NCBI GenBank assembly: GCA_023435305.1
Contig: JAEYRV010000006.1
Coordinates: forward strand, 10,097-74,096
DNA length: 64,000 nt
Origin: Bacillota bacterium
GTDB lineage: Bacteria; Bacillota; Clostridia; Acetivibrionales; DTU013
Reading direction: 5' to 3'
The notes under the pieces are model-generated. The model searched no databases and was not told the origin of the DNA. It worked only from the letters and a program-made list of their open reading frames with translations. Both the position numbers and the translations under genes were made by a program. Below are positions 25,467 to 35,026 of the stretch, piece after piece. Positions within the stretch are counted from its first letter, which is position 1. Each line of letters opens with the position of its first letter.

Positions 25467-26456
25467 CTAGATAGTTTCGCCTTCAATGATATTGTAGCTG
25501 AGGAGAAGCTCCGGCTGCACCTGCTCTCCATTTATGATTTCGAATAGTGTATTGAATACCAGATCCCCCATTTTTTCAACGTGATATTCTACAGTTGAAA
25601 GCCGTGGCTGAATATATTTCAATACATCAATATTATCATATCCCATTATTCCAATATCCCCGGGAACTTTATAATTCCTGTCCCTGAAGTATTTCATCGT
25701 CTCCAGTGCATATGAATCACAAATGCACAGCATTGCTGTCTTTTGCTTTAGATCAAGATTTCTGAACTCCCTGTCAAAATCCTTTCCTTCCACTACCAGT
25801 GGTTCATGCTCGAGACCATATGCTTTGATGCCGTCGATATATCCCTTGAGCCTTCTTTTCAGCGTATAGACATTTGATCCGCTTCCCTCCTGGTTGCTGA
25901 TGGCAGGTGTAATAAGATAAATTCTCTCATACCCTTTGGATCTTATGAATTTCACAGCATCTGACATAGCCTTGCGGTCATCTACGCCTACATGTGCAAA
26001 CTCATCACAGATCTTGTTATATATGGTCACTATAGGTTTATTTGTACTTTTTAAGTACTCGATATACTTCTCTCCCTTGCCCACGGGGAATATAATTATG
26101 CCGTCCACATTTCTCTCAACCAGGTATTGTATACCTTCGAGTTCTTTTTTCATATCCCTGTGAGTCAGGATGAGATTTACGAAGTATCCTTTGCTTTTAG
26201 CATTTGCTTCGATTATGTCTATTAATGAAGTAAAAAAATTGTTATAAAGGTCAAAGCATATGATGCCGATAGTCATCGTCCTGCCTGTTGCCAAACTCTG
26301 TGCAACCCTGTTCGGCTTGTAGTTCAGAAGCTTGGCGACCTCTATGACCCGCTGGCGTGTCGCTTCCTTAATGCCCAGTCTATTATTGATTGCTCTGTCA
26401 ACAGTACCTTCAGATACTCCGCAGAGTTTTGCGATGTCTTTGATAGTCGTATGCAA
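25467..26456 (-). CDS. LacI-family transcriptional regulator
   Basis: A 329-residue regulator. The N-terminal helix-turn-helix TIKDIAKLCGVSEGTVDRAINNR and hinge (YKPNRVAQSLATGRT) are followed by a periplasmic-binding-protein-like sugar sensor domain (TIGIICFD to the C-terminus). It is the last gene downstream of the kinase and isomerase genes, 80 bp after the TPI-like gene, so it probably represses this sugar operon when the inducer is absent. Full family length. After its TAG stop the same frame stays open for 43 codons; the family does not need that extension. Confidence 0.92.
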   Translation of the reverse strand: MHTTIKDIAKLCGVSEGTVDRAINNRLGIKEATRQRVIEVAKLLNYKPNRVAQSLATGRTMTIGIICFDLYNNFFTSLIDIIEANAKSKGYFVNLILTHRDMKKELEGIQYLVERNVDGIIIFPVGKGEKYIEYLKSTNKPIVTIYNKICDEFAHVGVDDRKAMSDAVKFIRSKGYERIYLITPAISNQEGSGSNVYTLKRRLKGYIDGIKAYGLEHEPLVVEGKDFDREFRNLDLKQKTAMLCICDSYALETMKYFRDRNYKVPGDIGIMGYDNIDVLKYIQPRLSTVEYHVEKMGDLVFNTLFEIINGEQVQPELLLSYNIIEGETI

Positions 26457-26536
26457 TTTTTTACCCCCATTAAATCGCTATTCTTTATCAGCAGTATATG
26501 AAATTGATGAAATAATAACATCAAATATAAAATTTG

Positions 26537-27328
26537 TCAATTTAAGGCCTTCCACAATGGATATACCATACGTATGATCTTGTTGAAATTCTCTGCATCC
26601 CATGCGCTCCTGCCTATGAACAGTCCATCGATTTCAGGCATGCTCATCAGTTCCTTTGCATTCTCGTTATTGACGCTTCCTCCATATAGTATGGGGATGG
26701 AATTTCCCGTTATGTCTCCAAATAACATGCAGAGCACATTTCTGATCGTCCTGTGCTTCATAGCTGCATACTCTTTTGTTGCAGGTACGCCATTGACACC
26801 TATTGCCCATACAGGCTCATACGCGATCCACAGATTTTCGGCCTGTTGTGCACTTATTCCATGTAACCCTATTTTCAGCTGTGTACACAATACCTCATCA
26901 CTTAGACCGTAGCTCTTCTGTTCAAAGGTCTCACCTATACACAGTAAAGCCTTGAAGCCATGCTCAATTGCACACTTGACCTTGAGATTTTCCTGCTGGT
27001 CCGTCTCGCCAAAAGTATGGCGTCTTTCAGAATGACCTATCTCCACAATGTCTGTCCCGACCTCTCTTAGCATTATGGGCGATATCTCTCCCGTATACTG
27101 CCCGCATTCCTCCCAGCCCATATTTTGAGCACCCAGCAGTATTCTGCTGTTCTCCAGCAGCTTACCTGCACTCTCCAGGGATGTATATGACGGTATAACG
27201 AATAATTCCAGATCATCCCCTGCGATATCAGCAGTCAGTGAGTTCAGAGAGCAAAGGTATTCAAGTGTCTCTGAGATAGTCTTGTACATCTTTGTATTAG
27301 TCCCGAGATACAGTTTTTTTTTGCTCAT
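26537..27328 (-). CDS. triosephosphate isomerase-like sugar-phosphate isomerase (LerI/EryH-type candidate)
   Basis: A 263-residue TPI-fold isomerase. Active-site residues are kept: Lys13 in GTNTKM (canonical TPI has NWKM, here Thr replaces Trp), the His in IVEIGHSERR (about 97), and the Glu in AYEPVWAIG (about 168); the phosphate loop is YGGSV. TPI paralogues placed beside RpiB- and DhaK-like genes are known to isomerise L-erythrulose-1-phosphate to D-erythrulose-4-phosphate, so I infer this rather than glycolytic TPI. The start follows the RpiB-like stop by 2 bp; the longer frame overlaps that gene. Confidence 0.8.
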   Translation of the reverse strand: MSKKKLYLGTNTKMYKTISETLEYLCSLNSLTADIAGDDLELFVIPSYTSLESAGKLLENSRILLGAQNMGWEECGQYTGEISPIMLREVGTDIVEIGHSERRHTFGETDQQENLKVKCAIEHGFKALLCIGETFEQKSYGLSDEVLCTQLKIGLHGISAQQAENLWIAYEPVWAIGVNGVPATKEYAAMKHRTIRNVLCMLFGDITGNSIPILYGGSVNNENAKELMSMPEIDGLFIGRSAWDAENFNKIIRMVYPLWKALN

Positions 27329-27330
27329 TT

Positions 27331-27807
27331 TTATGTATCCCCCGACACTTTCATATTCTGCTCCTCTATCTTTACAATGGCCTCTACCTTGGGAGTCGAG
27401 GGTCCATCCTTGAAAGTCAGTGTTATCCACTCACCCAGTATCTTTTTAGCAAGCTCGCGTCCTATGACCCGCTCACCCATGCACAATACATTACAGTTGT
27501 TGCTTAGTACAGACCGCTCTGCAGAAAAGTTATCGTGACATAAGGCAGCACGGATACCAAAAAATTTATTTGCTGCAATTGACATGCCGATTCCCGTACC
27601 GCAGACCAAAACACCTTTTTTCTTGTAGTCACTGTCAATGATCGCCTTACACACCTTTGCCGCAACATCCGGGTAATAAATGCTGTCATCCTTGGAGAAA
27701 CAGCCGACATCCTCCACATTCACATTGTTTTTTTTCAAAAAATCGACCAACTCATTCTTTAAGTCGACAGCGGCATTGTCACACCCGATTACTATCGTAT
27801 CTATCAC
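27331..27807 (-). CDS. RpiB/LacAB-family sugar-phosphate isomerase (DerI/EryI-type candidate)
   Basis: A 158-residue isomerase of the RpiB/LacA/LacB family, with the catalytic Cys in LVCGTGIGMSIAANK (about residue 69) and ALCHDNFSAERS. Known activities in this family include ribose-5-P, galactose-6-P, allose-6-P and D-erythrulose-4-P/D-erythrose-4-P isomerisation. With TPI-like and DhaK-like neighbours the last is likeliest. The start is GTG with GGGGG about 10 nt upstream. It lies 18 bp after dhaL and 2 bp before the TPI-like gene. Confidence 0.85.
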   Translation of the reverse strand: MIDTIVIGCDNAAVDLKNELVDFLKKNNVNVEDVGCFSKDDSIYYPDVAAKVCKAIIDSDYKKKGVLVCGTGIGMSIAANKFFGIRAALCHDNFSAERSVLSNNCNVLCMGERVIGRELAKKILGEWITLTFKDGPSTPKVEAIVKIEEQNMKVSGDT

Positions 27808-27825
27808 CGTATCCGCACCCCCTTT

Positions 27826-28461
27826 TTATTTTTCCGTCCACTTCCGCATCGCACGGAACATAATGTATACGCTTGTTGCCCCGGCATCCTGATAGCCTAT
27901 CGACCTTTCCATCAAAGACTTTGCACGTCCGAATCTGGCTATATGGTTTTTTGTTGCCTGCATGCCTTGCTCCGCTGCTGTCTCACCCGCTGACAGCATA
28001 CCGGAAAAGTCCTTTTTGTCTGCAATATACTCTGACATAGCGCAGATTGCCGGTTCAAATGCATCGACCATTGTTTTGTCACCAAGCTCGGCCTTACCCC
28101 TTCGCTTTATCATCATCAGGCTCTTTTCCATCATTTTCACAAATTCTTCTGCAGTAAGCTCATCTGCATTGCCTGTATCCTTCTGACCTCCGAGGAATAC
28201 AGTGCTGAAGATCACACCTGATGCGCCTCCCATAGAGTTTAACATTGCCATTCCGACATCTCTGAAAAGCTCGTTTACAGAGCCGTAAGCCTTCGGTCCG
28301 ATAACTTTTTGTACATTGAGAAATCCCGTCTCCATGCCGATCCCATGATCTCCGTCGCCTATTTTCAAATCCACCTCAGTCAGATATGATTTGTTATCAA
28401 TAATCTCTTGGGCTATAAATAATATCATTTCTTTAACCTGATTTATGTTAAGCCTGTCCAT
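27826..28461 (-). CDS. DhaL-type kinase ATP-binding subunit
   Basis: A 211-residue DhaL (nucleotide-binding) subunit of a dihydroxyacetone-kinase-type enzyme. LKIGDGDHGIGM (about 33-43) carries the magnesium-binding aspartates D36 and D38, and GGASGVIFST is the nucleotide loop. It works with the adjacent DhaK subunit. There is no DhaM phosphotransferase subunit in the cluster, so either ATP is used directly or DhaM lies elsewhere. Twelve bp separate it from dhaK. Confidence 0.93.
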   Translation of the reverse strand: MDRLNINQVKEMILFIAQEIIDNKSYLTEVDLKIGDGDHGIGMETGFLNVQKVIGPKAYGSVNELFRDVGMAMLNSMGGASGVIFSTVFLGGQKDTGNADELTAEEFVKMMEKSLMMIKRRGKAELGDKTMVDAFEPAICAMSEYIADKKDFSGMLSAGETAAEQGMQATKNHIARFGRAKSLMERSIGYQDAGATSVYIMFRAMRKWTEK

Positions 28462-28473
28462 TTATACACTCCC

Positions 28474-29466
28474 TTATCGCTTGCTGTAATAAGGACTCCA
28501 GCAAGGCATATCGTAATATTTTTTCAGTTCATCGTCGAGTCTGAAGAGAGTCACTGAGGCACCAGCCATTTCTTGTGTTGTTATATATGAATTGACATCC
28601 ATATCGTATATCGATATACCCTTTTCCCTCAGTCTTCTGGCAAGCTGTCTGTTCATGATGTACAATTCAGCTAATGTTGTGGAGCCTAGTCCATTTATCA
28701 GCGTGCAAACAAGGTCACCTTCTTTTATTCCTGAATCCTCGATTAACTTGTCAAGCAATATATCCACGATATCATCAGCAGGGATCAATTTCATGCGCAT
28801 TATTCCAGGCTCGCCATGCACGCCCATTCCAAACTCGATCTCATCATCAGGGAGGGTAAAAGACGGCTCGCTTTGACCGGGTATCGTTCCTCCCGATAGC
28901 GCGACACCTATACTGAAAACATTATCCCTTGCTTTTGCCGTAACACGGTATGCTTCATCAAGGTCAAGACCTGCTCCGGTTGCTGCTCCTCCTACCTTTA
29001 TCACAAACACATCCCCGGCTATGCCTCTTCGATCCTCAGTCCGCTCCTTCGGTGCCGATGCCACGTCATCCCATACTCTGACCGTGCGGCTTTCGACTCC
29101 CAGGTCCTCAAGCATTTCCGCCGCCATATCAAAGTTCAGATTGTCACCGGCATAGTTACCATACACAAAGAGAACACCCTTCCCCTTTTTGACTGATAAT
29201 GACACCTGCACTATTGTATTAGGATCGGGAGATGCAAATATATTGCCGCACGCAGCAGCATCAGCCAGATTCTCACCTACAAACATGCCAAACAGAGGTT
29301 CATGTCCGCTGCCTCCTCCAATTACAAATGCAACCTTATCCGGGACTTCCTTTCTGCGGATTACTTTGATTCCTGCTACGCCTTCATATTTATGCCCATA
29401 TGCCTCCAGAAAGCCTTCTATTGTCTCAATTGGAACATCCGCCGGAGCATTTATAACTTTTTTCAT
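28474..29466 (-). CDS. DhaK-type kinase substrate-binding subunit (ketose kinase)
   Basis: A 330-residue DhaK. VIGGGSGHEPLF (about 48-59) and the histidine that binds the keto group covalently in GMGVHGEPG (H217) are present. The family phosphorylates dihydroxyacetone or short ketoses such as D- or L-erythrulose. Because it clusters with an aldose-ketose isomerase-like gene and with RpiB- and TPI-like isomerases rather than glycerol dehydrogenase, a tetrulose is my preferred substrate, though dihydroxyacetone cannot be excluded. GGGAGG lies 8 nt upstream. Confidence 0.92.
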   Translation of the reverse strand: MKKVINAPADVPIETIEGFLEAYGHKYEGVAGIKVIRRKEVPDKVAFVIGGGSGHEPLFGMFVGENLADAAACGNIFASPDPNTIVQVSLSVKKGKGVLFVYGNYAGDNLNFDMAAEMLEDLGVESRTVRVWDDVASAPKERTEDRRGIAGDVFVIKVGGAATGAGLDLDEAYRVTAKARDNVFSIGVALSGGTIPGQSEPSFTLPDDEIEFGMGVHGEPGIMRMKLIPADDIVDILLDKLIEDSGIKEGDLVCTLINGLGSTTLAELYIMNRQLARRLREKGISIYDMDVNSYITTQEMAGASVTLFRLDDELKKYYDMPCWSPYYSKR

Positions 29467-29527
29467 CTGATTTACCTCCCGATCCGTCTACATTTACTTT
29501 CATTTTCTTTCTTTTCATAATTTTATG

Positions 29528-30907
29528 TTACATCCTGTCAACCTTGATCGACGGAATATATTTGCAGACCTCTTCAAGCACATCCGCATATTTACCGTGG
29601 ACTCCCGCACAATGATGGATATATGGCCCTTCCACCAGAGTTTTCTCCCACCTTGCCCAGTTGTCCACCTCGAGCCACATATAAGTGCCCTTTGTTTTGG
29701 GTCCGTCTATGCCTTTCCCCTCTCCGATGAACATTCGGTATTCACCATGGTCACCATCAAATCTCAGTACCGTCACATCGCCGTTCTTTATCTTCCACTC
29801 GCCCGTTCCGCATTTATGCCCGGGGAAAATAAAGTGACGTCCCAGTTCTCTGGCAGAGTTCTCGTCTGCCAACGAGGGCGGGAAATTTCCGCAGTGCCAC
29901 AAAAGCTCTGCGTTGTCATTTTGAGGGTGACGCACTGTAAGATCGGCAAAAAAGACAGGCGACTCTGCAAGAGAAGCTTCCTGCAGCAGTATTGCTGTTA
30001 TCGCGCCGTGTATATCTGTCTCACACACCACCGGCAAGCCTTCCTCAGCAAGCATCCCATTAACCATACACGGCATAATGCCAAGACCTGACTGCAGAGC
30101 ATTCCAGCATTGTATCGCAACACATGTGCAATCATGCTCCAGGCATATCCTTTTTATCGCTACCTTTAGTGCTGCCAGTCTGCGTACGTCTTCATCACTG
30201 TTTCCGGCTATGCTGACTGTGTTTGCGATTTTGTCCATCGCCTGCATGAATTCATGGCCCTCTTCATCTTTGATCCTGAGAGTAAGGTCTACCAGATCGA
30301 TCAGAGAAATGGGAAATGTATGGATATTAAATTTTTCTATCAATTCGCCTTCATTACAGATAACCGACCAGAACCCATCCGGCCTTGGTCCGATCTGCAA
30401 TATCCGGAGCTTTCTAAAAGCCTTGACCGCTGAACACACACCAATAAATCTGCGATAGCCGTCTGTGAACACTCTATCCTCTACCCGGCAGTTTTCTATA
30501 TACGTGAACGGCACATTGAAGCGCCTTAGGACCTTGCCTGTTGCAAACAGCCCGCACTGCGTATCTCTGGTCCGCAGACCATCTGCAAGCGGTGCATCAT
30601 CTCTCGGCCCCCAGATCAGCACCGGCTTCCCGATCTCCCGCGCTGCTTTTGCTACAAGATCCTCCGTACCAAAATTGCAATGCGGAAAAAACAGTCCATC
30701 TACCTTATGGGCTTTCATTTTTTCAATCACCAGCGGAAGTTCGTTTTCATCAAACAGCAGGCCTTCCCGGGTTATATCCTCTATGTCGACCAATTCGGCG
30801 CCCAGGGGTTCTATCCTTTCCTTCACCAGCCTTTTATATCTTTGTGCCTCTTCTTTGCTGAACACATTTCGTCTTGTCGGTAAAAAACCGATTTTCACTT
30901 GTTCCAT
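29528..30907 (-). CDS. L-fucose/L-arabinose isomerase-family protein
   Basis: A 459-residue protein of the fucose/arabinose isomerase superfamily: an N-terminal Rossmann-like half (KIGFLPTRRN, VDGLFFPHCNFGTEDLV) and a C-terminal half with conserved acidic and His residues expected for metal binding (VCETDIHGAI, FPGHKCGTGEW, GPYIHHCAGVHG). It is shorter than FucI (about 590) and lacks clear AraA signatures, so the substrate is unknown; an aldose-to-ketose isomerisation feeding the DhaK/L kinase is inferred. The start at 30907 has AAGGAG 8 nt upstream; the longer frame overlaps the GH51 stop. In operon with the GH51 gene. Confidence 0.75.
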   Translation of the reverse strand: MEQVKIGFLPTRRNVFSKEEAQRYKRLVKERIEPLGAELVDIEDITREGLLFDENELPLVIEKMKAHKVDGLFFPHCNFGTEDLVAKAAREIGKPVLIWGPRDDAPLADGLRTRDTQCGLFATGKVLRRFNVPFTYIENCRVEDRVFTDGYRRFIGVCSAVKAFRKLRILQIGPRPDGFWSVICNEGELIEKFNIHTFPISLIDLVDLTLRIKDEEGHEFMQAMDKIANTVSIAGNSDEDVRRLAALKVAIKRICLEHDCTCVAIQCWNALQSGLGIMPCMVNGMLAEEGLPVVCETDIHGAITAILLQEASLAESPVFFADLTVRHPQNDNAELLWHCGNFPPSLADENSARELGRHFIFPGHKCGTGEWKIKNGDVTVLRFDGDHGEYRMFIGEGKGIDGPKTKGTYMWLEVDNWARWEKTLVEGPYIHHCAGVHGKYADVLEEVCKYIPSIKVDRM

Positions 30908-30930
30908 ATCAATTACTCCTTCTTGAATAT

Positions 30931-32457
30931 TCAATCCATTTTGAACTTAAGTAAATTGATGGAATGCTTCTTTGCATTAAAGCTGCATACATTGCCGCTG
31001 ACAACAGGAACAGCTGATGTTTTTATTGTCACATTTTCCGGATCCTTCACAGTGTTGGCAGCATCAACATTATCATTGTAAACAATATATGAAGCTTCTC
31101 CTTTGAGAGACAGACCCGTTTTCTCAAAATTTATCTCTACATCCAGGTTCTTTTCGGGATGTCTGTTGATGACCGATACATATAAATAACCGTCATCATC
31201 CCCTGTAACTGCCGCGCTGAGATAGTGTATCCTGCTTAAGCCCTTATCCTCCGATTCAGGGTTTACCAGGTTAATATTCAGGACTTCCCTTCCAAGCCTT
31301 GGGCTTTGAGGCATTTTGACCGGGAAGGTCTCACCTGTGACAGTTGCCTGGTACAGGATATCACCCGTGTTGTTGCCGAATAAATCAAACACATGATACT
31401 GCGGACGTTCAACTATGCCATCAGCATTAACTGAAACAGCCCCATTGATATTTACAAATGTTGAATAGTTGGCCATGCCTATAGTGTCAGAATTGTTTAT
31501 AAACATATTCAGGATACAGGCAGTCACGATGGCATTGCGAAGAGTATAGCTTTCGTCATCATTTACGCCGTCAAACAGCCAGCCGTACATATTCCATTCG
31601 TCCCATGCAACCTTTATGTCCTTTGTATCATTGTTCATACCTGTCAGCACAGCTGCTACAGTCAGTTTGTTTAATTTCTCCATATACTCCGGAACACACA
31701 TGGTCTGCAGGTAGTCATCGTCAAAGGGACCCCAATCCTTCACTGAGTAGTGGTGAGCCGAAATATAATCGACAAATTGCCAGAGCTTTTTGATTATCGT
31801 ATAGTTCCAGTCAGACTTTTGTTCATATCCGCATGCGATAAGCTTGATCGCCGGATCGACCCATTTCATCGCCTTTCCGCACTCCATGGCCTTTTTGGCG
31901 TAATCTTCAGCATTCATGTGATTCATTTGCCATGGACCAAACATCTCATTGCCCAGTCCCCAGTACTTTACACCAAAGGGCTCCTCATATCCATGAGAAC
32001 GTCTTAGATTTGCATAGTAGGTGTCACCTGTACCATTGCAGTACTCGACCCAGTGCATTGCTTCTTCAACAGTGCCCGTACCCAGATTCACACATAAATA
32101 CGGCTCGGCTCCAAGCAGTCTGCATACCTCAATAAAATCAGCGGTGCCGAATTGATTGCTTTCCTCCGTCAGCCAGGCATATTCGAATACCTTTTTTCTG
32201 TCTTTCTTTGGTCCTATGCCGTCCTCCCAATGATAGTTGGATACGAAATTCCCGCCGGGATACCTCAAGATGGTCGGCTTGACCTTTCTGAGCTTATCTA
32301 TGACATCCCTTCTGATCCCGTTTTCATCGGAGTTTTTGTTTTCCGGATCGTAGAACCCGCCATATATATTTTTAAAAGCATGCTCGCAAAAGTGACCGAA
32401 AATTTTCTTGTCCACTTTGTTTTTAGGATTATTCAAGTTAACAAATATTTTCTCCAT
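30931..32457 (-). CDS. alpha-L-arabinofuranosidase, glycoside hydrolase family 51
   Basis: A 508-residue GH51 enzyme that removes L-arabinofuranosyl units from arabinan, arabinoxylan or arabino-oligosaccharides. Acid/base E171 lies in GLGNEM and nucleophile E287 in WDEWNM; FGHFCEHAF and ILRYPGGNFVSNYHWEDGIGP are family motifs. No signal peptide, so it acts on imported oligosaccharides. AAAGGATGAGG lies 8 nt upstream. It is placed between the ABC importer and the kinase/isomerase genes, which makes an arabinose-containing glycan the probable source of the sugar handled by the operon. Confidence 0.95.
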   Translation of the reverse strand: MEKIFVNLNNPKNKVDKKIFGHFCEHAFKNIYGGFYDPENKNSDENGIRRDVIDKLRKVKPTILRYPGGNFVSNYHWEDGIGPKKDRKKVFEYAWLTEESNQFGTADFIEVCRLLGAEPYLCVNLGTGTVEEAMHWVEYCNGTGDTYYANLRRSHGYEEPFGVKYWGLGNEMFGPWQMNHMNAEDYAKKAMECGKAMKWVDPAIKLIACGYEQKSDWNYTIIKKLWQFVDYISAHHYSVKDWGPFDDDYLQTMCVPEYMEKLNKLTVAAVLTGMNNDTKDIKVAWDEWNMYGWLFDGVNDDESYTLRNAIVTACILNMFINNSDTIGMANYSTFVNINGAVSVNADGIVERPQYHVFDLFGNNTGDILYQATVTGETFPVKMPQSPRLGREVLNINLVNPESEDKGLSRIHYLSAAVTGDDDGYLYVSVINRHPEKNLDVEINFEKTGLSLKGEASYIVYNDNVDAANTVKDPENVTIKTSAVPVVSGNVCSFNAKKHSINLLKFKMD

Positions 32458-32576
32458 GATTTCAGCCTCATCCTTTAGTTATTTGTAAACCCTGCAAATT
32501 GCTGCCTATAAAACAGAGGGATATTATCTATCCCCTGTTTTACAAGCATATTAAAAGCTGTGATTAAGAGTTTTGT

Positions 32577-34055
32577 TTACTTTTGTAAACCTTCTGATTT
32601 CAAGAAATTATTCAGTGCTTCATCAGCTTCCTTTATAGCTGCTTCTATCGAAACTTGACCTGTGATTCCTCCGTGGAGCGCATCGAGGAATTCGATCTCA
32701 AAGGAACTCCAACGTGGAATCAGGGGAGCCGGAACACCTATTGCAAGCGAATCACCAAAAACCTTCAGGAACGGGGTATCCTTGGATAACATGTTAAAGT
32801 TGGACTGCCTTGCAGGATCGCAGCCTGTCGCTATCTTCAAGTGTTCGCCTTCCTGACTTGTTATGAACTCAATAAACTTGTATGCGGCTGTCTTTTCTTT
32901 TGCATATGCAGAGACATAAGTCCACCATCCGCCAGCCATTGTTGCGGGCTTACCTTCTTCCCAGCCGGGAACTGTTGTCCAGCCGACTTTACCGACGACC
33001 AAAGATTTACCCCAGTCGCCTTCCGGTGTTTCAACCATCTTGGACAGGCCGGGCCATGTAACATGCTGCGCAGCTGTACCCGACAGGAAAGCTGTATTTG
33101 TCTCAGGCCATTCCCAGTTTTCTGTTCCGGGAGGTGTCGAGTTCTTAAGCTCCCAATTGAAGGACTCGAGGACTTTCTTGAATTCAGGCGTATTCAGGTT
33201 GCTCTTGTAATTCTCGTCAAACCAGTAAAGTCCTGTACCATAGAATCTGGTCTGAACATTGTTTGAAAGCTGGAGGTGGTTCATGCCCATGAACAATGAT
33301 CCGTACAGGTTCTCTTCCGGTCTGGTAAAGAACTCTGCAATTTCAAAATACTGTTCCCAGGTTTTCGCAGGTGCAAGGTCATATCCATACTTTTTCTTGA
33401 ATTCTGCCTTGTTTGTCTCATCCTCAAACAGGTCTTTCCTATAATAATATACCATTGCATCGGGCTTCCATGGGAATCCATACAATTCTCCATCCTTGCC
33501 TGTCATGACCTGAAGCAGTGCAGGAATAAAGTCATCGAGTTTAAGGTTCGGGTCTGCAACACTTGAGTCATTTGTGTATTTTGACAAGGGCTCCACCCAT
33601 CCGTTATCGACCAATTCCTGTTCTGCGGGTACTACAAATACGTCATACTCATTTGATTTGGAAGCAAGGTCAACAGAAAGCTTTTGCTTGAAGTTTGCCA
33701 TCGGAATTGCCACCACGTTTACATCACATCCGGTAAGCTCGGTAAATCTTCCCTTCTGTGCTTCGATACTGTTGCTCAACTCACCCTCTGCGGTGTAAAC
33801 TGTGATTGATTTCCCGGACATATCATAAGGGGTATAAGGTATAACACCTTCTGGTATATTTGCAGCCGGTATGTTTTTTGACGATCCATCAGTATTCGGT
33901 TCAGGATTATTTGCCGGCGATCCATTATCAGAAGAATTATTTGCCGGCGGCTGCGTCTGAACCGCTTGCTGCTGACAAGCAGTAACACTAAACAGCATAA
34001 GTACTACCATAACTAAAACCAGCAGATTTGCCAACACCTTTTTGCTATTTTTCAT
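32577..34055 (-). CDS. sugar ABC transporter substrate-binding lipoprotein
   Basis: A 492-residue extracellular solute-binding protein (family 1). A lipoprotein signal of about 26 residues ends in SVTAC, followed by a Gln/Pro/Asn/Ser-rich linker and the two-lobed binding domain (KSITVYTAEGELSNSIEAQK, NEYDVFVVPAEQELVDNGW, TWPGLSKM). It delivers sugars to the two permeases downstream of which it is encoded. The start at 34055 has AAGGAGG 8 nt upstream; the GTG three codons earlier lies inside the site. It has no ATPase partner here, as is common when a shared MsmX-like ATPase is used. Confidence 0.9.
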   Translation of the reverse strand: MKNSKKVLANLLVLVMVVLMLFSVTACQQQAVQTQPPANNSSDNGSPANNPEPNTDGSSKNIPAANIPEGVIPYTPYDMSGKSITVYTAEGELSNSIEAQKGRFTELTGCDVNVVAIPMANFKQKLSVDLASKSNEYDVFVVPAEQELVDNGWVEPLSKYTNDSSVADPNLKLDDFIPALLQVMTGKDGELYGFPWKPDAMVYYYRKDLFEDETNKAEFKKKYGYDLAPAKTWEQYFEIAEFFTRPEENLYGSLFMGMNHLQLSNNVQTRFYGTGLYWFDENYKSNLNTPEFKKVLESFNWELKNSTPPGTENWEWPETNTAFLSGTAAQHVTWPGLSKMVETPEGDWGKSLVVGKVGWTTVPGWEEGKPATMAGGWWTYVSAYAKEKTAAYKFIEFITSQEGEHLKIATGCDPARQSNFNMLSKDTPFLKVFGDSLAIGVPAPLIPRWSSFEIEFLDALHGGITGQVSIEAAIKEADEALNNFLKSEGLQK

Positions 34056-34113
34056 AAATAGCACCTCCTTTTTTATTTTATACGTTATACAAACGTATAA
34101 ATTCGAAATTGAA

Positions 34114-34950
34114 TCAGCCCTTGACCGCTCCTAGAGTAACCCCTGAGATCAGATATTTCTGGGCCAGCAATGTGAATAATGTAGCGGGTATCAGTGAGAT
34201 AGTCATAACTGCAAACCTGGGTCCCCAATAAGTATTGCGTCCTGTATCAAATGCCATCAATGCAACAGGAATGGTCTTCGAAGAATCGCGGATCATGAAA
34301 ATTACTGCAAACAGATATTCATTCCATCCGGTCAAAAAGCTGAAAACAGCTGTTGCCGCCAATCCTGTGCCCACCAGCGGCAGAATGAGCGATACGAGTA
34401 TCTGCAGCTTATTGCATCCATCAATGATCCCCGATTCTTCGATCTCATATGGAATTTGGGATATGAATCCCATCATCATATATACAGTGAAAGGCAGACA
34501 AATCGCCGTATAGGCTATTATCAAGGCCCACCTTGTATTAAGCAGCCCCAGCTGCCGCATGACCATGTACAAAGGTATTACCAGCGCTATAGCCGGCATC
34601 ATTCTGCCAGTCAATATTGCTGCCAGGAGAGTTTTCATGGATCTTTTCCTTGAACGGGCAAACACATATGCAGCCATGGTTCCAAATACCAGAGAAATCA
34701 ATGTAGATGTTACAGCAATTATTAAGCTGTTCATGAAGACAGGAAATATCCCCTGTTTGAAAAAAACATCATAATAATGCTGAAACGTAAATATTTTAGG
34801 GAAATAGAACGGTGGTATGGTAAGTATGTCTCCGGCCGGCTTTATTGATGATAAAACGACCCATACCAATGGTGTAAATGAGACGACAAGGCAAATCAGG
34901 ATAATCACATAAGGCCAAAATTTATAAAATATACTTTTTAGATTTGACAT
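34114..34950 (-). CDS. sugar ABC transporter permease (MalG/AraQ type)
   Basis: A 278-residue inner-membrane permease with six helices. The EAA loop that contacts the ATPase is ESGIIDGCNKLQILVSLILPLV (about residues 175-200). The C-terminus ISGVTLGAVKG is typical of the MalG group. It pairs with the MalF-type gene 76 bp upstream and with the solute-binding protein 58 bp downstream. Confidence 0.93.
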   Translation of the reverse strand: MSNLKSIFYKFWPYVIILICLVVSFTPLVWVVLSSIKPAGDILTIPPFYFPKIFTFQHYYDVFFKQGIFPVFMNSLIIAVTSTLISLVFGTMAAYVFARSRKRSMKTLLAAILTGRMMPAIALVIPLYMVMRQLGLLNTRWALIIAYTAICLPFTVYMMMGFISQIPYEIEESGIIDGCNKLQILVSLILPLVGTGLAATAVFSFLTGWNEYLFAVIFMIRDSSKTIPVALMAFDTGRNTYWGPRFAVMTISLIPATLFTLLAQKYLISGVTLGAVKG

Positions 34951-35026
34951 TTTTCCCCCACCTTTATATTTTTTCCGGTTCTTCCACTGATTAATGATAG
35001 AGATTACTAATGCTATATAATAGGGA

